From assembly GCA_963377175.1 (NCBI GenBank), contig CAUJNA010003790.1, positions 200,001 to 264,000 of the forward strand: a stretch of 64,000 bases of DNA, in the 5' to 3' direction. This DNA is from Effrenium voratum. Taxonomy: Eukaryota; Sar; Dinophyceae; Suessiales; Symbiodiniaceae. The notes under the pieces are model-generated. The model ran no database searches and was not told where the DNA came from. It was given only the letters and a program-made list of their open reading frames with translations. Below, piece by piece: positions 1 through 11,288 of this stretch (position 1 is its first letter; every line of letters starts with the position of its first letter). The translations under genes were made by a program, and so were the position numbers.

Positions 1-2650
1 GCTGGGCTTTCCGGTTGCATGCGCCGCAGAGGGGCTGGAACTGCAACAACATCCCAAGGTCGAAAAGAAGGCCCCTCCCCAAACCTGCAAAATACAAAAT
101 CCGCAGCAACAGCCCGGAAACCACCCCACCCGCCAAGCGAAACCCTCCAAAACCCTGCCCGGCATCCCAAGATTGCAGGATCGCACCCTTCACTGCCATT
201 GTTGACCACAAGCTGCTTCGCCGAACAATTTCCATCCCAATCAGCACGCCCCTACCCAAAAAATGTTTTACGAGAGCGCTCGCAGAGCACGAGCCAACTT
301 GCACGCGAGACATCTTGCGCGAGACATGCGTACGGAAATTAAAATATAGCCTTTTAAGGCGGCCGGGTGTGGACTTTTTGTGATTTTTGCGGTTTGCACG
401 CGGGGATCGGTGTGGGCAATGCGCAAAAACCGTGAGGACTTTGTGTGATTTCTGCAGTGCGCGGCCGGCCCTCTGCGGGGATCGGCGTGGTCGATGTGCA
501 GAGTTGAGGGGCCTCTGCGGGGATCAACAGGATCAATCGCGCGAAACGCTAGTAAACAGCTACCTTTTCTAGTTGGAACGCGGGCTTGGAAAGTTTGTCT
601 CGTGGTTCCTGGTGAATCACAACCTTCAAGTACGAAAATAGCACGCGGAGTTGACTTTCGCAGCTACGGCTGGAAACTCAAAATTGAAGTGCGAAAGTAG
701 TACGCGAAGAACACTTCAGAAGAGTCCGGATGGCAGATCGCAACTTTTAACTATGAAAGTAGTACTTTCACAGGTCCGGACCAACAATTGAATTGGACTC
801 ACCTCGAAAGGTTGCCGTGTTCTGGCCAGCGACGCAGGCAAAGAACTTGCTCAGAGAAACTTGTTGCGAGCTTGCGCAGCACAGAGCGCTTGCACGCCGC
901 AACTTGCACAGAACTCTTGCGCACGCAGCAACTTGCACAGACCGCTTGGGCCGATCACTTGCGCAGAGAAGCACGCGCACACACGCGCGACACCGAAGCT
1001 TAGAAGCTGAGTGTAGCGGGTACCAAAACGAGAAACATGATGATTCGTGGTTGGTGCAAGTTCTTGCCTTGTGGCTTTGAGGCTTCTTAGGCTTGCAGAT
1101 TGATGACGAAGTGTTTCCTTACAGTTTCTGCGTGAGGGGATTGAACTTGGCAAGCTTTGCAGGTCTCCACGCTAGCACCACGGGCGATACAAACCTGCAG
1201 CTGCCACTTGCCCATGAAAAGGGAAGCAAACACACATGAAACCAACGCTCACTTTCTATGCTTTCGGGCCACCCGTGGTTCCAGCTCAAAACCCCTAAAG
1301 CTAAGACGCTCAGGACCGGCTCCGTTTCCATCACCGTGATGCGATACTCCAGCACCTCACTCAGTGTGCCCACAGACAAGGCGATGATGGTGGGGTAGGT
1401 CGCATTGAGGCGCCTGGGAAAACAGGGGAGTTTGTGTCAAAGTTAGGCAATGCGCAACAATTGGGGTGGAACCTCCAGGGAAGCAGAAAGGCCGCCATGT
1501 CCGAGTCCTCATCTTGACCATGGCCGCACCGAAGCAAAACATGTCGGAAAGAGATTGTAAATTTGGACTTCCCATACCGACAACCATAGGAAACTTGCAA
1601 AGCATGTGTGGGTGGCAGAAAGTCTCACGGTGCGCCACACACAGGGTTGGGGTCTGCAAGAAAATGAGGACGCGAAGAAGAATGAGGACGCCAATAAATT
1701 TATATACATGAGAACTTCAAGGGTATGAGCCACCCAAACAAGCTTATTGTCTCATGAAATGACATCTTCGGGCCGGAGCATTCACATATGTCAGCGTTCA
1801 TATTTACACATGGCACCACAAACTTCCAATTTGGATTCCTCAACGGGATGCGCCCAAATTTGGGATACCCAATTTGGGGGCACCAAAGGGTGCCCATAAA
1901 TGTAGGATCTCAAATTTGGGCTCACGAGTAAATGAACTCGAGTTTGCGTGTTGGCCACCAACTCATGCTTCCAAAATTTGGCTCGTCTGTAGGATCAGTT
2001 CTACCATCAGTGGGCCCTTGAGGAGGAGACCAAGTTGACAACCTGTCACAAAACTCAAGCTTGGATGAATGGTTGCGTCGTTGTCAAAAAACCCGACAAC
2101 AAATGTCGCAACTCTCCCGTCTTGGCAGTAGCGCCTTTTGGCCGTATTTTTTCAAAAGGGGGGGGGGGCGGGTCCAGCCTTGAGCCCCTAACAGCCATCA
2201 GGGGTGTGGGTCTAGTTGGCAGTGTTGCGACATGCAAAAAATTGTCAGAATAGGAGAGCCTTAGGAGGGCCCTGCCAAAACGAGCTTTCCTTCGATGTGA
2301 ACCTAAAGAAGCGCATCCGTTTCAATCCATTTCCATAAGGATGGCACCAAACAATCCGACCCGCTTGTGTCTCCAAAGGCAACCTCCGAAACCCTAGCCC
2401 AGAGCTGCTCGGAACCACTGAGCCTCCCTGGCAAAGACAAAAGCTGTCAGCTTTGACCATTGACGGTTTACATGCGCTGGCCTGTGCTGAAACAGGTGGA
2501 ATCCATCTTCTTCCAGCAGGCCATTGTGTGTCTTTTCTCTGGCCCAAGGAGCTAGGTCATGGCAAAAAACTTGATTTCATGCAGGATTGGTTGGCCGTTG
2601 TGAAGAAGGCTGATTTATCCGCCGAGAAAATGAAACTGTCTACTTTTGTG
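1..2650. other. Gene-poor leader region
   Basis: I find no credible exon or RNA gene here. The stretch contains loosely repeated short phrases (for example GCGAAAGTAGTACG-like strings near 650-770 and AATTTGGGATACCCAATTTGGG near 1850-1885) and a run of G at about 2158-2168. The short ORFs lack any recognisable motif. Confidence 0.6.
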
Positions 2651-2652
2651 GC

Positions 2653-2812
2653 CTAGAAGTCGAGAGAGAGAGAGAGAGAAACAAAGAAAGAAAGAGAGAA
2701 AGAGAGAAAGAGGGAAAGAGAGAAAGAGAAAGAAAGAAAGAAAGACAGACAGAAACAAAGAAAGAAAGAACGAAAGAAAGAAAGAAAGAAAAGAGAGAGA
2801 GAGAGAGAGAAA
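2653..2812. repeat. GA / GAAA microsatellite
   Basis: A purine-only tract of (GA)n and (GAAA)n units on the plus strand. It directly abuts the left direct repeat of the Copia remnant at 2816. ORFs reading through it in both directions are low-complexity artefacts. Confidence 0.95.
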
Positions 2813-2815
2813 CAA

Positions 2816-4102
2816 TGTACATGTGGTGTGGTACTACATAGCTTGTACATGACCGCAGGTTTGTGTTCGCAACATAACAGCACTTGCACTTGTAGTAAAC
2901 AACAGCTTGATTTTAGCGTGGTAGCTGAGCTGAGATCCTAAACATAGGGGAGCTCCAGTACACAGCAGTAAGTACAACCTGCAAAGGCAATCACATGCCA
3001 AACTACTACGACCAGGAGAACCAGAGACAGCAGGAGCCACGACTACAAGGACAGAAACAACACAGGAGCAGGACAACGACGTCTAAAGACAGTACACACA
3101 GCCTACACAGGTACAAACTGCCACCACCGTTCTTCACTAATAACTACTCCGAGTACGCAGAACGGTGCAACCAACCAAAGCACAAAAGACTTCAAAAAGC
3201 ACTACAAGCAGATCAACGGAAGAAGCAGCCAAACCAAAACCACTACAGCAAAGAACCAACGCAGTAACACTTTCCAACGGAACATCCGTCACCTCCTACA
3301 CAAACAACGATACTGCAGAAGACCAGCCCATAATCTTCGACAACGAAGGTTATGACGAGATACAATTACGTGAAGGAATGAAACACGAATCCAACCAAAT
3401 GAACAGTTCTACATGACGACTGCGACGAAGTAGATGCTTCTACACTCAATGACGACATCATCAGGGAAGCAATCCCTACAAGATGGGCCCATGGAAAGAA
3501 AGGACCAGGCGTGCCAAGCAGGATGGTCGCAAAAGGCTACACCGAGAAGATGTAAAAATTAGAACGCTGTCTACGTTTCTACGCCAATGTTCACGACACT
3601 ACGGACACTCCTCGCACTACAGATGTCACGACCAAACTGGGTAGGGTGATTGAGCGACGTCTCTACAGCGTTTCTACCCGCACCCATCGCAAAGGACAAC
3701 GCGAAGGTAAACAATGTGACATCTAAGGAACCCACAACAGGACAAACTATGGCGGTTAAAGAAAGCCAGGAAACTACCTGGCTGGTTCAGCGGATGTTCA
3801 TCGACCCACTTCGAACCACTATGCCCGTGAATCCGGTGAAGGGCTACAACCATTGGAAGGCATGAAAGTCCTACAGAGGAACTACTTTCGAAAGCGCTCG
3901 ACATGAAGTTCTTCTTGATCTACACCAACCTCGCCACTCAGTTTGACTACTGAGCCTGAACAGTAGGCGACTTGGCACATACTAAAGTAGCATTGATGAA
4001 CAGCAATGCTTTCATCACCTGTGAATCTCCTTTGCAAGACCATTACAACTGAGGGGCCGTGTCAATGTACCTGTGGTGCGGTACTACATAGCTTGTACCA
4101 CA
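2816..4102 (+). mobile_element. Degenerate Copia (Ty1) remnant bounded by a 37-bp direct repeat
   Basis: A 37-bp sequence starting TGTAC occurs at 2816-2852 and again at 4066-4102 with about four mismatches. It flanks a broken Copia pol segment and looks like the conserved core of two LTRs. A purine-rich GAGGGGCCG just before the second copy could be a polypurine tract. Both repeat copies sit beside GA microsatellites (2653-2812 and 4196-4224). The LTR assignment is inference: the repeats are short and the element is far shorter than an intact Copia. Confidence 0.55.
2995..3950 (+). pseudogene. Copia pol fragment (start of reverse transcriptase)
   Basis: Conceptual translation in shifting frames gives Copia landmarks in the right order. 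At about 3330-3410 there is EGMKHESNQM, then TRW..., then MVAKGYTE (around 3530), which match the region just upstream of the Copia RT. At about 3580-3700 come STPMFTTLRTLLALQ and, in the next open stretch, DVSTAFLPAPIAK, the RT motif that carries the first catalytic aspartate. In-frame stops and frameshifts (near 3413, 3555 and 3648) break the reading frame, and nothing recognisable as RNase H follows. It is a dead fragment of the Copia type that is abundant in dinoflagellate genomes. Confidence 0.75.
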
Positions 4103-4193
4103 GGCCTTGAGCTCATTCCTATATAGCCAATGCAAAATAGGAGCTGCGCAGGCTACAGGTTTGACTGTTTGTGTTTTCAGTTTGAATTTAACG

Positions 4194-4195
<2 letters not shown>

Positions 4196-4224
<29 letters not shown>
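4196..4224. repeat. (GA)n microsatellite
   Basis: An uninterrupted GA run just downstream of the right Copia direct repeat. Confidence 0.95.
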
Positions 4225-4227
<3 letters not shown>

Positions 4228-4850
4228 CACGGTGTCCTGCCTGAGGGGCACGTAGTAGCTCAGCGTGCCAGACACGGACGTCTCCTTTTGCGTCTCCCGC
4301 AGGGCACCGCTGATGATCAATGCAGAGATGTGGCCTCTACAAGAAACTTCAGCAATAACCGAGCCAACCTGGTCCCAGACCCTTTTGAGGATCCGCGTTT
4401 TGTTTTCCAACTGGATTCAGGGCACATGGCTGGCACCCCTAGCAGACGACCAACTCAGTTGTTTTGGGCTGGAAGGGGCGAACACAAAAAGCACTTGAAA
4501 AACACACGGGAAACTTGAGTAGGGACCACTTGCTTTGTTTGTGCCGTGGACAAACCACACACACACTTAATTTGGGCTGTCCCTTTGGCATGCGCTCGCT
4601 GGACCTTTAAGATATTCCGCGCTGCACGCTTCTGTTTTGCTTGACGGCCCTTCCCATGCAAAATATTCAAAGTGAAAGAATACATGCGATGGTTCCTGAC
4701 CAATATCGGATAATATGTCTATAGTCCAATCATTCAAGAGAGAATCAGATGAGCAAGGAAATGATAAGGCAAGCCAAGAGCTAAATATTCATGCGAAGGT
4801 TTAGAAAACAAGTACTTGCACATAAGCAGGGGGGTGAAGGACGAGAGACC

Positions 4851-5340
4851 CCGCCTATCCTGTCCATCCCGTTACATTCCAAGCTACGAGAAAGTGCTAA
4901 CTTTGCATGGTCCGCTATGAAGAATTTGATAATTTTATTTGTTGTCTGACTCTTTCAATAAGTCTTAGACATGGGCTACTATGTGGTATGCTAGGTGAGT
5001 GTTTTAGGAAATTGGGGGAACACCGGGTTTGTGTTAAATGGGTTTCCTGTGCGACCCTTTCATGTCTCAGGCCCCCTGATGTAAAGGCTCCGCCAGATAA
5101 ATAAACTTATTTGCGCTGCCGCGTCCTCTGAAGAGCTCTTGCCTCCAAGAGAAGAGTCTGGCTTCTCTTGAGTTCTCCTTTTTTGGTTACGTAAAAAAGA
5201 CCAACAAAACACCAGCATGTTTGGCGGTCCTATGTTGAGACAACCTTGAAGGGCTCCACCTATCCTTTCCATCCCTTTGCATTCCAAGCTAGGGGCCGAG
5301 AAAATGCTAATTTCGCAGGGTCCGACATGAAGAACTTGAT
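4851..5340. repeat. Diverged direct repeat, about 80 bp, spaced 407 bp
   Basis: The sequence at 4851-4930 (CCTATCCTGTCCATCCC ... TGAAGAATTTGAT) recurs at 5258-5340 with about 80% identity. The intervening DNA is not recognisable. The rest of 4225-6040 shows no gene; around 5630-5950 it turns into a degenerate GAAGGGGAAA-rich tract. Confidence 0.75.
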
Positions 5341-6047
5341 GCCTTGCCATCAGGACGGCACATAATTCTAGAATTTGGACATGATGTGTGTCTGCTCATT
5401 GCGTTTTACCTTGCAATCAGGAACTACATATGGGAGATAAAAGATTAGAGACAAAACAAGTTTCACTAGTAGATGATGGTTGTAAGAGAAATAGCTATAC
5501 GAAAACAAGACAGACCTTTCTATAAAAGAATGACATGCATACTGAACGCATATAATTTAACACGAAAAATGATATGTGAAACAAATAAAGTCAATGTGTA
5601 ACAAATTGAGCTTCATTCTATGGAGTCAGATAACAAAAGAGAAAGAAATGGGGCATGAAGGGGAAACAAAGGGAAATGAAAGACAGTGACGAGAATATCA
5701 AAGGACACAGAAGGAGATGTAAGGAAATGACTATGACTGGCAATGCAAGGAACATACAAAAATAAATGAGGCGTACGCAGCAAAGAAGGGGAAACTACAG
5801 GAACCAAGGGTAAGGAGACAATGCAGGGGTCATGAAGGGGAGGTGCACGCAAATCAAGGCAACAAGGGACCTGCGACCAGTACTGAAAGGGAATGAAGGG
5901 ACGAAGGGGAAATAAACGGACACGAAGGGTAAGGAAATTGTTGGAACTGAAGCGGGCGTGTGTGGGAACTGAAGCAGAAATCAAAGTTGGGGGGGGACGG
6001 GGGAAGACAGGGAAAGGAGGGGGGGGAAGGGGATTGCAGGGAAGGAA

Positions 6048-6050
<3 letters not shown>

Positions 6051-6099
<49 letters not shown>

Positions 6100-6172
6100 G
6101 AGAGAGAGAGGGAGGGAGAGAGAGAGAGCGAGAGAGAGAGGGAGGGAGAGAGAGAGGGAGAGAGAGAGAGAG
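6051..6172. repeat. (GA)n microsatellite
   Basis: About 120 bp of GA with a few GC and GGGA interruptions. The Ser/Leu-rich and Arg/Glu-rich ORFs over it are artefacts. Confidence 0.95.
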
Positions 6173-6245
6173 GTTCAGACAGAGAATGAAGGAAACATAA
6201 TAAAAGGGGAGGGGCATGAACAACAACATGGAAAGGACAAGCTCA

Positions 6246-6470
6246 GATGATGATGATGATGATGACATGTTGATGATAATAGAAACGATAATGAGAATGA
6301 TGGTGAACATGATGATGAAGATGATGATGAGTATCGCAATGATGATGAACATGATGATGACGATCATCATCATCCCCCATTTTCATCATCATCTTCATCA
6401 TCATAGCCCATCATCATCACCATCATTTTCATCATCATTGTCACCATCCCTTCCATCATCATCATGATGC
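6246..6470. repeat. GAT tract followed by its inverted ATC tract
   Basis: The plus strand carries (GAT/ATG)n-like triplets from about 6246 to 6362 and then switches to (CAT/ATC)n triplets from about 6364 to 6470. The two halves are roughly complementary, so the segment can fold into a long imperfect hairpin. The plus-strand ORF here is Met/Asp- then His/Ser-rich and is not a plausible protein. Confidence 0.9.
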
Positions 6471-6479
6471 TCTGCATGT

Positions 6480-7836
6480 TCATGATATATTGGTTGGAAT
6501 AATTGGAGAAGAAAAAATGAAATATCCAAGGGGGGGAGGTCCCAGAACCACAAGACTGAGGAAAGTCTACAAGAAGACAACAAGTCGATAAGTCAAATAA
6601 TTGGACAACATTCTAGACCGCAAGACTGAGGAAAGAGTGCAGGAAGGTTAACAACTGCAAAAGTTAAAAACAAAACCTTGATTAGATTTAGGGAGGTAGA
6701 TTGACAAACCCGCCCGGTGATATAGCATTTTTCATTCCTCTTACCCAGCCCCCCCCCCCCCCCCCCGCAAAGGTTGGAACTTCACGCGCTGGCGAGTTGC
6801 TTGTCTTGTCGGGGTTGGCGGCCGCGGCAAGCGTGATGCTCTTCCTGAGATATGGGCCACCCGCCCAACGTCAAAGCGCAAGTGGGAACTCACCTGAAAT
6901 AAGCCGAGAAAAGTCTTCAATAATTGATGGACCCGGGGTTTCGCTAGGTTTGCTCAACCCATTCATCAAAGATGCCTGACACCGTTCGATGCCTGACACC
7001 GTTCGTGAGCCTGTTAGTCTCTTAGTCCCTGCGTCGTGTCTCCGCATCTCAAAGTGGGTCGGCAGGCTGGGCTCTATTTTGACATCACTACGGGCTGATT
7101 TGTTAATGACGTTTACAGAAAAAGACAACACCCCCACCTGGTGCCGTGGCCAACGCCAGTGGCACCACTTAGCAAGAGCCATTTAGCTCAAGCCCTTTAC
7201 TCAAGCTAATGAGTTCTGCGCAACGCAAAAGATTCTGACTTGATCCAACAACCCTTGGGCGCAGCTGCAAGCATCTGGCGTGGAGCAACAGAATTGCAGA
7301 CGTAGCGCAGGTGGGCTTGTTGCGCGAGCTACCCTATGCTCGCACTTAGTCCCTCACTGTCACGCGCAGCGACGTCCAATTTTCATGCGCTTTATTGATC
7401 TGAAGTGCCCGCAACAAGACAAACCGGAAAACTCCAGCAAAATACCTGTGTTCTACTTGAGCGCCAAGGACATGCTCCAGGAAAATTGGTGCAGAACAAG
7501 GCGCTTTGCATACCTCCGGATAAGCTCGGCCACGATTGGACAAATTCCGCAAACCCCTCGCCGCTCACAAATTTGATTTACCTCTGTGCCTCTGACAATC
7601 GCTTCCTGAGAGTGTTTGGGCTCTTGCCTTCTTTGACCACGAGGATGGAGGGACGCCTGTCAACTCAAACATCGCGCCAACGGCAGAAGCATCAGGACAA
7701 GCCATAGATGAGATCAAGTTGAGTCACGGTGTCTCCCGTTCCTCTTGTGCCAGCATTCGCCTCTTGCAGCTGGGCGTGTTGTTCTGCTTTCCTCTTCCTT
7801 TTCGTCCTTGCTGCCCTTGCGACCCCGCTTTAAAGT
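6480..7836. other. Non-coding or intergenic stretch
   Basis: Contains a C-run at about 6749-6767, a duplicated phrase GATGCCTGACACCGTTCG at 6970-7004, and short ORFs without recognisable motifs. A plus-strand open stretch near 6770-6900 has coding-like composition but no splice context I can support. Confidence 0.5.
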
Positions 7837-8029
7837 TCATAAAGTGGTGGTGTCTTTGAAGAGCGGGTTCACGTGGATCCTCATTTCTGGGGGCAGCAGC
7901 GCCTCAGGCACGAAGCGGAAAAACATATTGTAGCCGCTGTAGCTAGCAAGCTGCTCTTGCTGATACAGGAGCTGGTATGCCATCTCGCCGTTGGACTTGG
8001 CCACGCATCTTTGCATGCCAAATGCAACC
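7837..8029 (-). CDS. Exon M12: probable terminal exon of the membrane-protein gene
   Basis: An open minus-strand segment runs from a TAG|G acceptor at 8030 to a TGA stop at 7837-7839. It gives 63 codons with GC-rich third positions, including EMAYQLLYQQEQ and MFFRFVPEALLPPE. Coding quality is good and the product is soluble-looking. The link to the upstream exons is inference: it needs two leftover bases from the preceding exon, which the chosen donor of M11 does not supply, so a further exon or another M11 donor is required. It could be the C-terminus of the polytopic membrane protein or of a separate gene. I do not recognise the family. Confidence 0.5.
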
Positions 8030-9028
8030 CTAGGGAGCAAGCTCAAAGCGCGAGCTTGTGTCTGTTCCCGCGAATCTTGCCCAGCTGGCTTTACTACAGG
8101 CCACGCACAGCCACATTGGTGGAGGGCACTACGCGTTCAGCGTTCCTTCCTTTGGGCTTTCTGTTTCCAAGTGTTTTGTTGTAAGTCTCATGCGCTGTGG
8201 CCATTTTATGTCTCCTAGCTTCTTTGTTTCGATTGAAACTCGCCATGGATGTCTCTCTTGCTTCTTTTCGGCGCATGCCTTCTCGCTTGGACGGCCTTCG
8301 TGACGGTCGCCACCTTCACTTGTCGTTGGTTCTTCATGGACCGCATTAAGCCATTCGTGAGCAGTACGCCTTGGGCCCAGCCTTGTGTGCTGCAGAGCTA
8401 GCCACTGAGCAGCTCAGTGGATGTTGCCTCATAGTCTGCAAGTCTCTCAGACTGGTGCGCTTCAGCGGCGAGGGCACGGGGAAAGCCGCTGCGCCAGATA
8501 TGAAACCTCTTGAGGGCTTCAAAGCCACAGTTAGTGAACAGCTGCCTTTGAGCTTCTGGCGCTAAGCCTGAAGTCTGGGCGCAACGCACCTAGGCCAACG
8601 CCTCTGCATTTGATTGGGCTGCCGCAGTCGGTGCGCAAGGAAGACACCAAACCATCCTCCACGGGTTTTTGGGGCGTCACCAGGACAGCTCCTTGGGCTC
8701 TAGTTTAACATCATCAAGGTCTGCGGTTTGCACACTTTGCTATTGGCACTTTACATAAACAACTCAACAGCCAACCAAAGAACCAGAACTGAACCATCCC
8801 CAAACACAGCGCCAACGCATTCCTTGAAGAAGCAGTTGGCCTCACAGTTCCATTTCGATGGCACTTGGAAACCTCCAAGCTCCTGACTTTGCTCGCATTT
8901 TGCGACGCAATGAGACCCAGCCCGCCGACATCCCAACCACTCGGGAACTCTTTCAGCCAACTCTTCACCCAAGAATTTGCATCAAACACATCATCAAGCC
9001 GAGATCTTTTCTCTGCTTTTTCCGCTGC
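8030..9028. other. Probable intron or spacer
   Basis: Around 8371-8589 both strands are open with coding-like codons (plus: ELATEQLSGCCLIVCK; minus: QRQLFTNCGFEALKRFHIW). I cannot decide which, if either, is real. Nothing else is recognisable. Confidence 0.4.
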
Positions 9029-9071
9029 CAGAGCACTGGCCCTCGCACACCATGAAGGTGTACTCCCTCAC
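9029..9071 (-). CDS. Exon M11 (tentative) of the membrane-protein gene
   Basis: A small cysteine-containing exon candidate on the minus strand. The acceptor GCCCAG| at 9072 is in phase 0 with the end of exon M10, and the reading VREYTFMVCEGQCS continues in frame. A GC donor is possible after 9029. It is short, so this rests mainly on phase agreement and codon composition. Confidence 0.4.
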
Positions 9072-9441
9072 CTGGGCGCTGGAAGCGGTCGAAACTACCC
9101 TGTTTCGAGGGCTCCCCTTTTTTGGGTGGTTCTACGGGGCAGCTGCAGGGAAATCCACTGTTTGTGTTTCTTTTTATTATTGTTTCCCTGGGGGGGGGGG
9201 GGGCAGTTTTGAGACAAATCTGCTCACCTATTTACCTCACCATTCACCTGTTTCAAGGCTGCAAATCTCGCTGAGGTTCCGCCGTTCTCCTTGAGGGCTC
9301 CATGGTCTTCACCGGGAAGTTTGGCCCCCCCCCAGCCCGGCCTCTGGGGTGAAGGGAGGGTGCAGGCCTGGCACGTCCGCAGAGAGGGAGGTGAGCTCTG
9401 GCACCTCGCGTCAAGTTCCCACCTCAACGGGAATGACTGTT

Positions 9442-9530
9442 CAGGGATCCGGATACATGAAAACCACCTGAACATTGCGTTGTAAATGGTGGTTTCCCGC
9501 CCCTCCCAAGAAGCGCTTTTCGGAACCCTG
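9442..9530 (+). mobile_element. MITE-like element, family 1, copy 1 (89 bp, internally deleted)
   Basis: Begins CAGGGATCC and ends GGAACCCTG, an imperfect terminal inverted repeat. The internal phrase CCTGAACATTGC ... TGTAAATGGTGG is shared with five other copies in this window. No clear target-site duplication is visible. Confidence 0.7.
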
Positions 9531-10123
9531 TAACAGCAAACATTATTGCCACTGTCAAGCCCCCAAATAAGCATAAGGGTGGCGCGGTTTGGCCACGGGA
9601 ACACAAACTTCAAACACGTGTCGGGCGGGGCCAAGTAAGGCGCCTTGAAATGGCTCTACATCTGGGTGAACTATTATATTTCCTAGGTCGTTGGGTCAAG
9701 TTCGTTGTTTCAAAGGTTGATCTGAAATAGCTTAGGTCGTGGCACTGCTGTGCCTCAACATGGCAACTTCTGAACCCCGATCAATAAGGGCTCCAAGTGG
9801 CAACTCCTTTTGAAGAGGTTGGAACCTGTTCAAAGCGGAATTCTGGGTGACGCATCGGACAACAGCACCATTTGCGTGCCAAAACGCAGCTCTCGGAGCA
9901 ATCACGGAGGGTGATGGGGTCCAGCGCCTTTTATACTGCGTGTTCAAGCAGCGGGTGTGGGTGGCGGGCATGACACAACAGGATTTCTCCCAGACCTTCA
10001 CAGTATTTCAGGATTGCTAGGTCGAATTCACAGTGAGGTCGGCTGACCTCGCTGTAGTTTGCCCAGTCTACGTGAAACGGCCAGGTTTTCCTCTGGAGGT
10101 TGAAGGAACCTCCCTGTCCCGAC

Positions 10124-10253
10124 CCGGTCCCTGGCCAAGACCGCCTCGATCTGATGGTCCGTGTAGCATGCGATGTTCGCGAGGGCCAGAAAGAGCGTGA
10201 GGAAGACCAACAAAGGCATAGAGGTGACCAGGAAGGGCTTCGGCGAAACCAGC
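10124..10253 (-). CDS. Exon M10: transmembrane exon of the membrane-protein gene
   Basis: 130 nt: one base completing the Arg codon begun in M9, then 43 codons, ending in phase 0 before a GT donor (CGG|GTCGGG). The acceptor is CTAAG|G. It encodes a strongly hydrophobic helix (SMPLLVFLTLFLALANIACY) followed by a polar segment (TDHQIEAVLARDR). Spliced to M9 by a GC donor, the reading frame is preserved. This is the last clear membrane segment of the gene. Protein family not recognised. Confidence 0.7.
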
Positions 10254-10532
10254 CTTAGCCAAGATACAATGTCCATGTTGCCGATGTACTTATCAGTCCC
10301 AGAACTCCGCTGCAATGATTGGCATTCTGGAACTCAAGCCAAAGCAAAGAGGATATATGACAATTGGAAAGACATGATCGCAGGATGTTCGGTTTGGAGC
10401 TCGGCTATCCGAAACCGAAAAATAGGATGGTGTTGAGTCCATGGACTGGCCCTCTCGCCACACCTTTGGGTCCTTGAAGGCTCACAAGAACCGAAGAGCA
10501 GCGAAGAGACCATGGAAGCTCGGCCCATTTCT

Positions 10533-10645
10533 CAGGGATCCGGATGCACCGATCGAACATTGCAACCTGTAAATGGTGTCCAACTTTATTTTGGTGTTGA
10601 AAAAGCCAGCCATGTTTCAACTGGTGGCAAGATGGAGATCTTTTA
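10533..10645 (+). mobile_element. MITE-like element, family 1, copy 2 (right end decayed)
   Basis: Starts CAGGGATCC and shares about 90 bp with copies 3 and 5 (TGCAACCTGTAAATGG ... CAACTTTATTTTGGTG ... AAAAAGCCAGC). The GGAGCCCTG end is lost. In gene orientation it begins about 35 nt after the splice donor of exon M9. Confidence 0.8.
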
Positions 10646-10680
10646 AATGGTGCCAAAGCGTTTTTGCGTCTCCAAGCCGC

Positions 10681-10790
10681 CTCGGGATCCACAGCATGTC
10701 CGAGAGCTGCAGCGCCCGCGTGTGCTCTGCGGGAACCAACGCTTTGGCCGCCTCGATGTCCGAGGCCAATGGCTTCTCGGACCGGGGCTC
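10681..10790 (-). CDS. Exon M9 of the membrane-protein gene
   Basis: 110 nt, 36 codons plus two bases. The acceptor CACAG|G enters in phase 0 and a GC donor (CCGAG|GCGGC) leaves two bases that join the first base of M10. It encodes a polar, charged segment (KPLASDIEAAKALVPAEH, LQLSDMLWIP) with strong GC3 codon bias. It is probably a cytosolic loop between the helical exons M8 and M10. Not recognised. Confidence 0.68.
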
Positions 10791-11043
10791 CTGTGCGTTT
10801 CTGGCTTGTGAATTTCATCAGGGGACCTTTGGTGGACATCATTCAGTGGCGATTCATGTCCAACCGCCTTTGAGCTTGACATTCAAAACCACTTCGGCCC
10901 CGACTCAACTTCAATTTAACTTGAGTTGGGCTTTGGGGACCCTTCGAAAACTTCACCAGAAGGGCGTTCCGGGCAAAACAACAACGATGCTACCTCGGGC
11001 CAATCAAAAATCAGCCAACCCTTCAACCTTTGGCAACCTCTGG

Positions 11044-11177
11044 CAGGGATCCTTACATTATACACCTGAACATTGCAACCTGTAAATGGTGGTGTCCAAC
11101 TTTATTTTGGTGGAAAGAAAAAGCCAGCAACATGTTTCAACTGGTGAGGCAAAATGAGTTTCTTTTCAGGAGCCCTG
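11044..11177 (+). mobile_element. MITE-like element, family 1, copy 3 (134 bp, full length)
   Basis: The most complete copy. It runs from CAGGGATCC to GGAGCCCTG, so its ends are inverted repeats of nine bases with one mismatch. It lies within the 396-nt intron between exons M8 and M9, and its edge is only nine bases from the M8 splice donor. No obvious target-site duplication is present. Confidence 0.85.
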
Positions 11178-11186
11178 TTGTTTCTC

Positions 11187-11288
11187 CTTCCGGGCGGCCG
11201 CCAAAAAACAGCCCACAGCCAAACGCTGCAGCTTCGCGAGCTCCGAAGCTTCGCACAGCTTCTTGAGGCACGTTTGGTCCAAGACCTC
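11187..11288 (-). CDS. Exon M8 of the membrane-protein gene
   Basis: 102 nt, 34 codons, phase 0 to 0. The acceptor is GACAG|G and a GA donor (CGGAAG|GAGAAA) is inferred. It encodes an amphipathic helical segment (EVLDQTCLKKLCEASELAKL) followed by a moderately hydrophobic one (QRLAVGCFLAAARK). The surrounding frame is closed or poor, and the coding signal is clear in this frame only. The donor is non-canonical but of the kind known in dinoflagellates. Confidence 0.68.
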
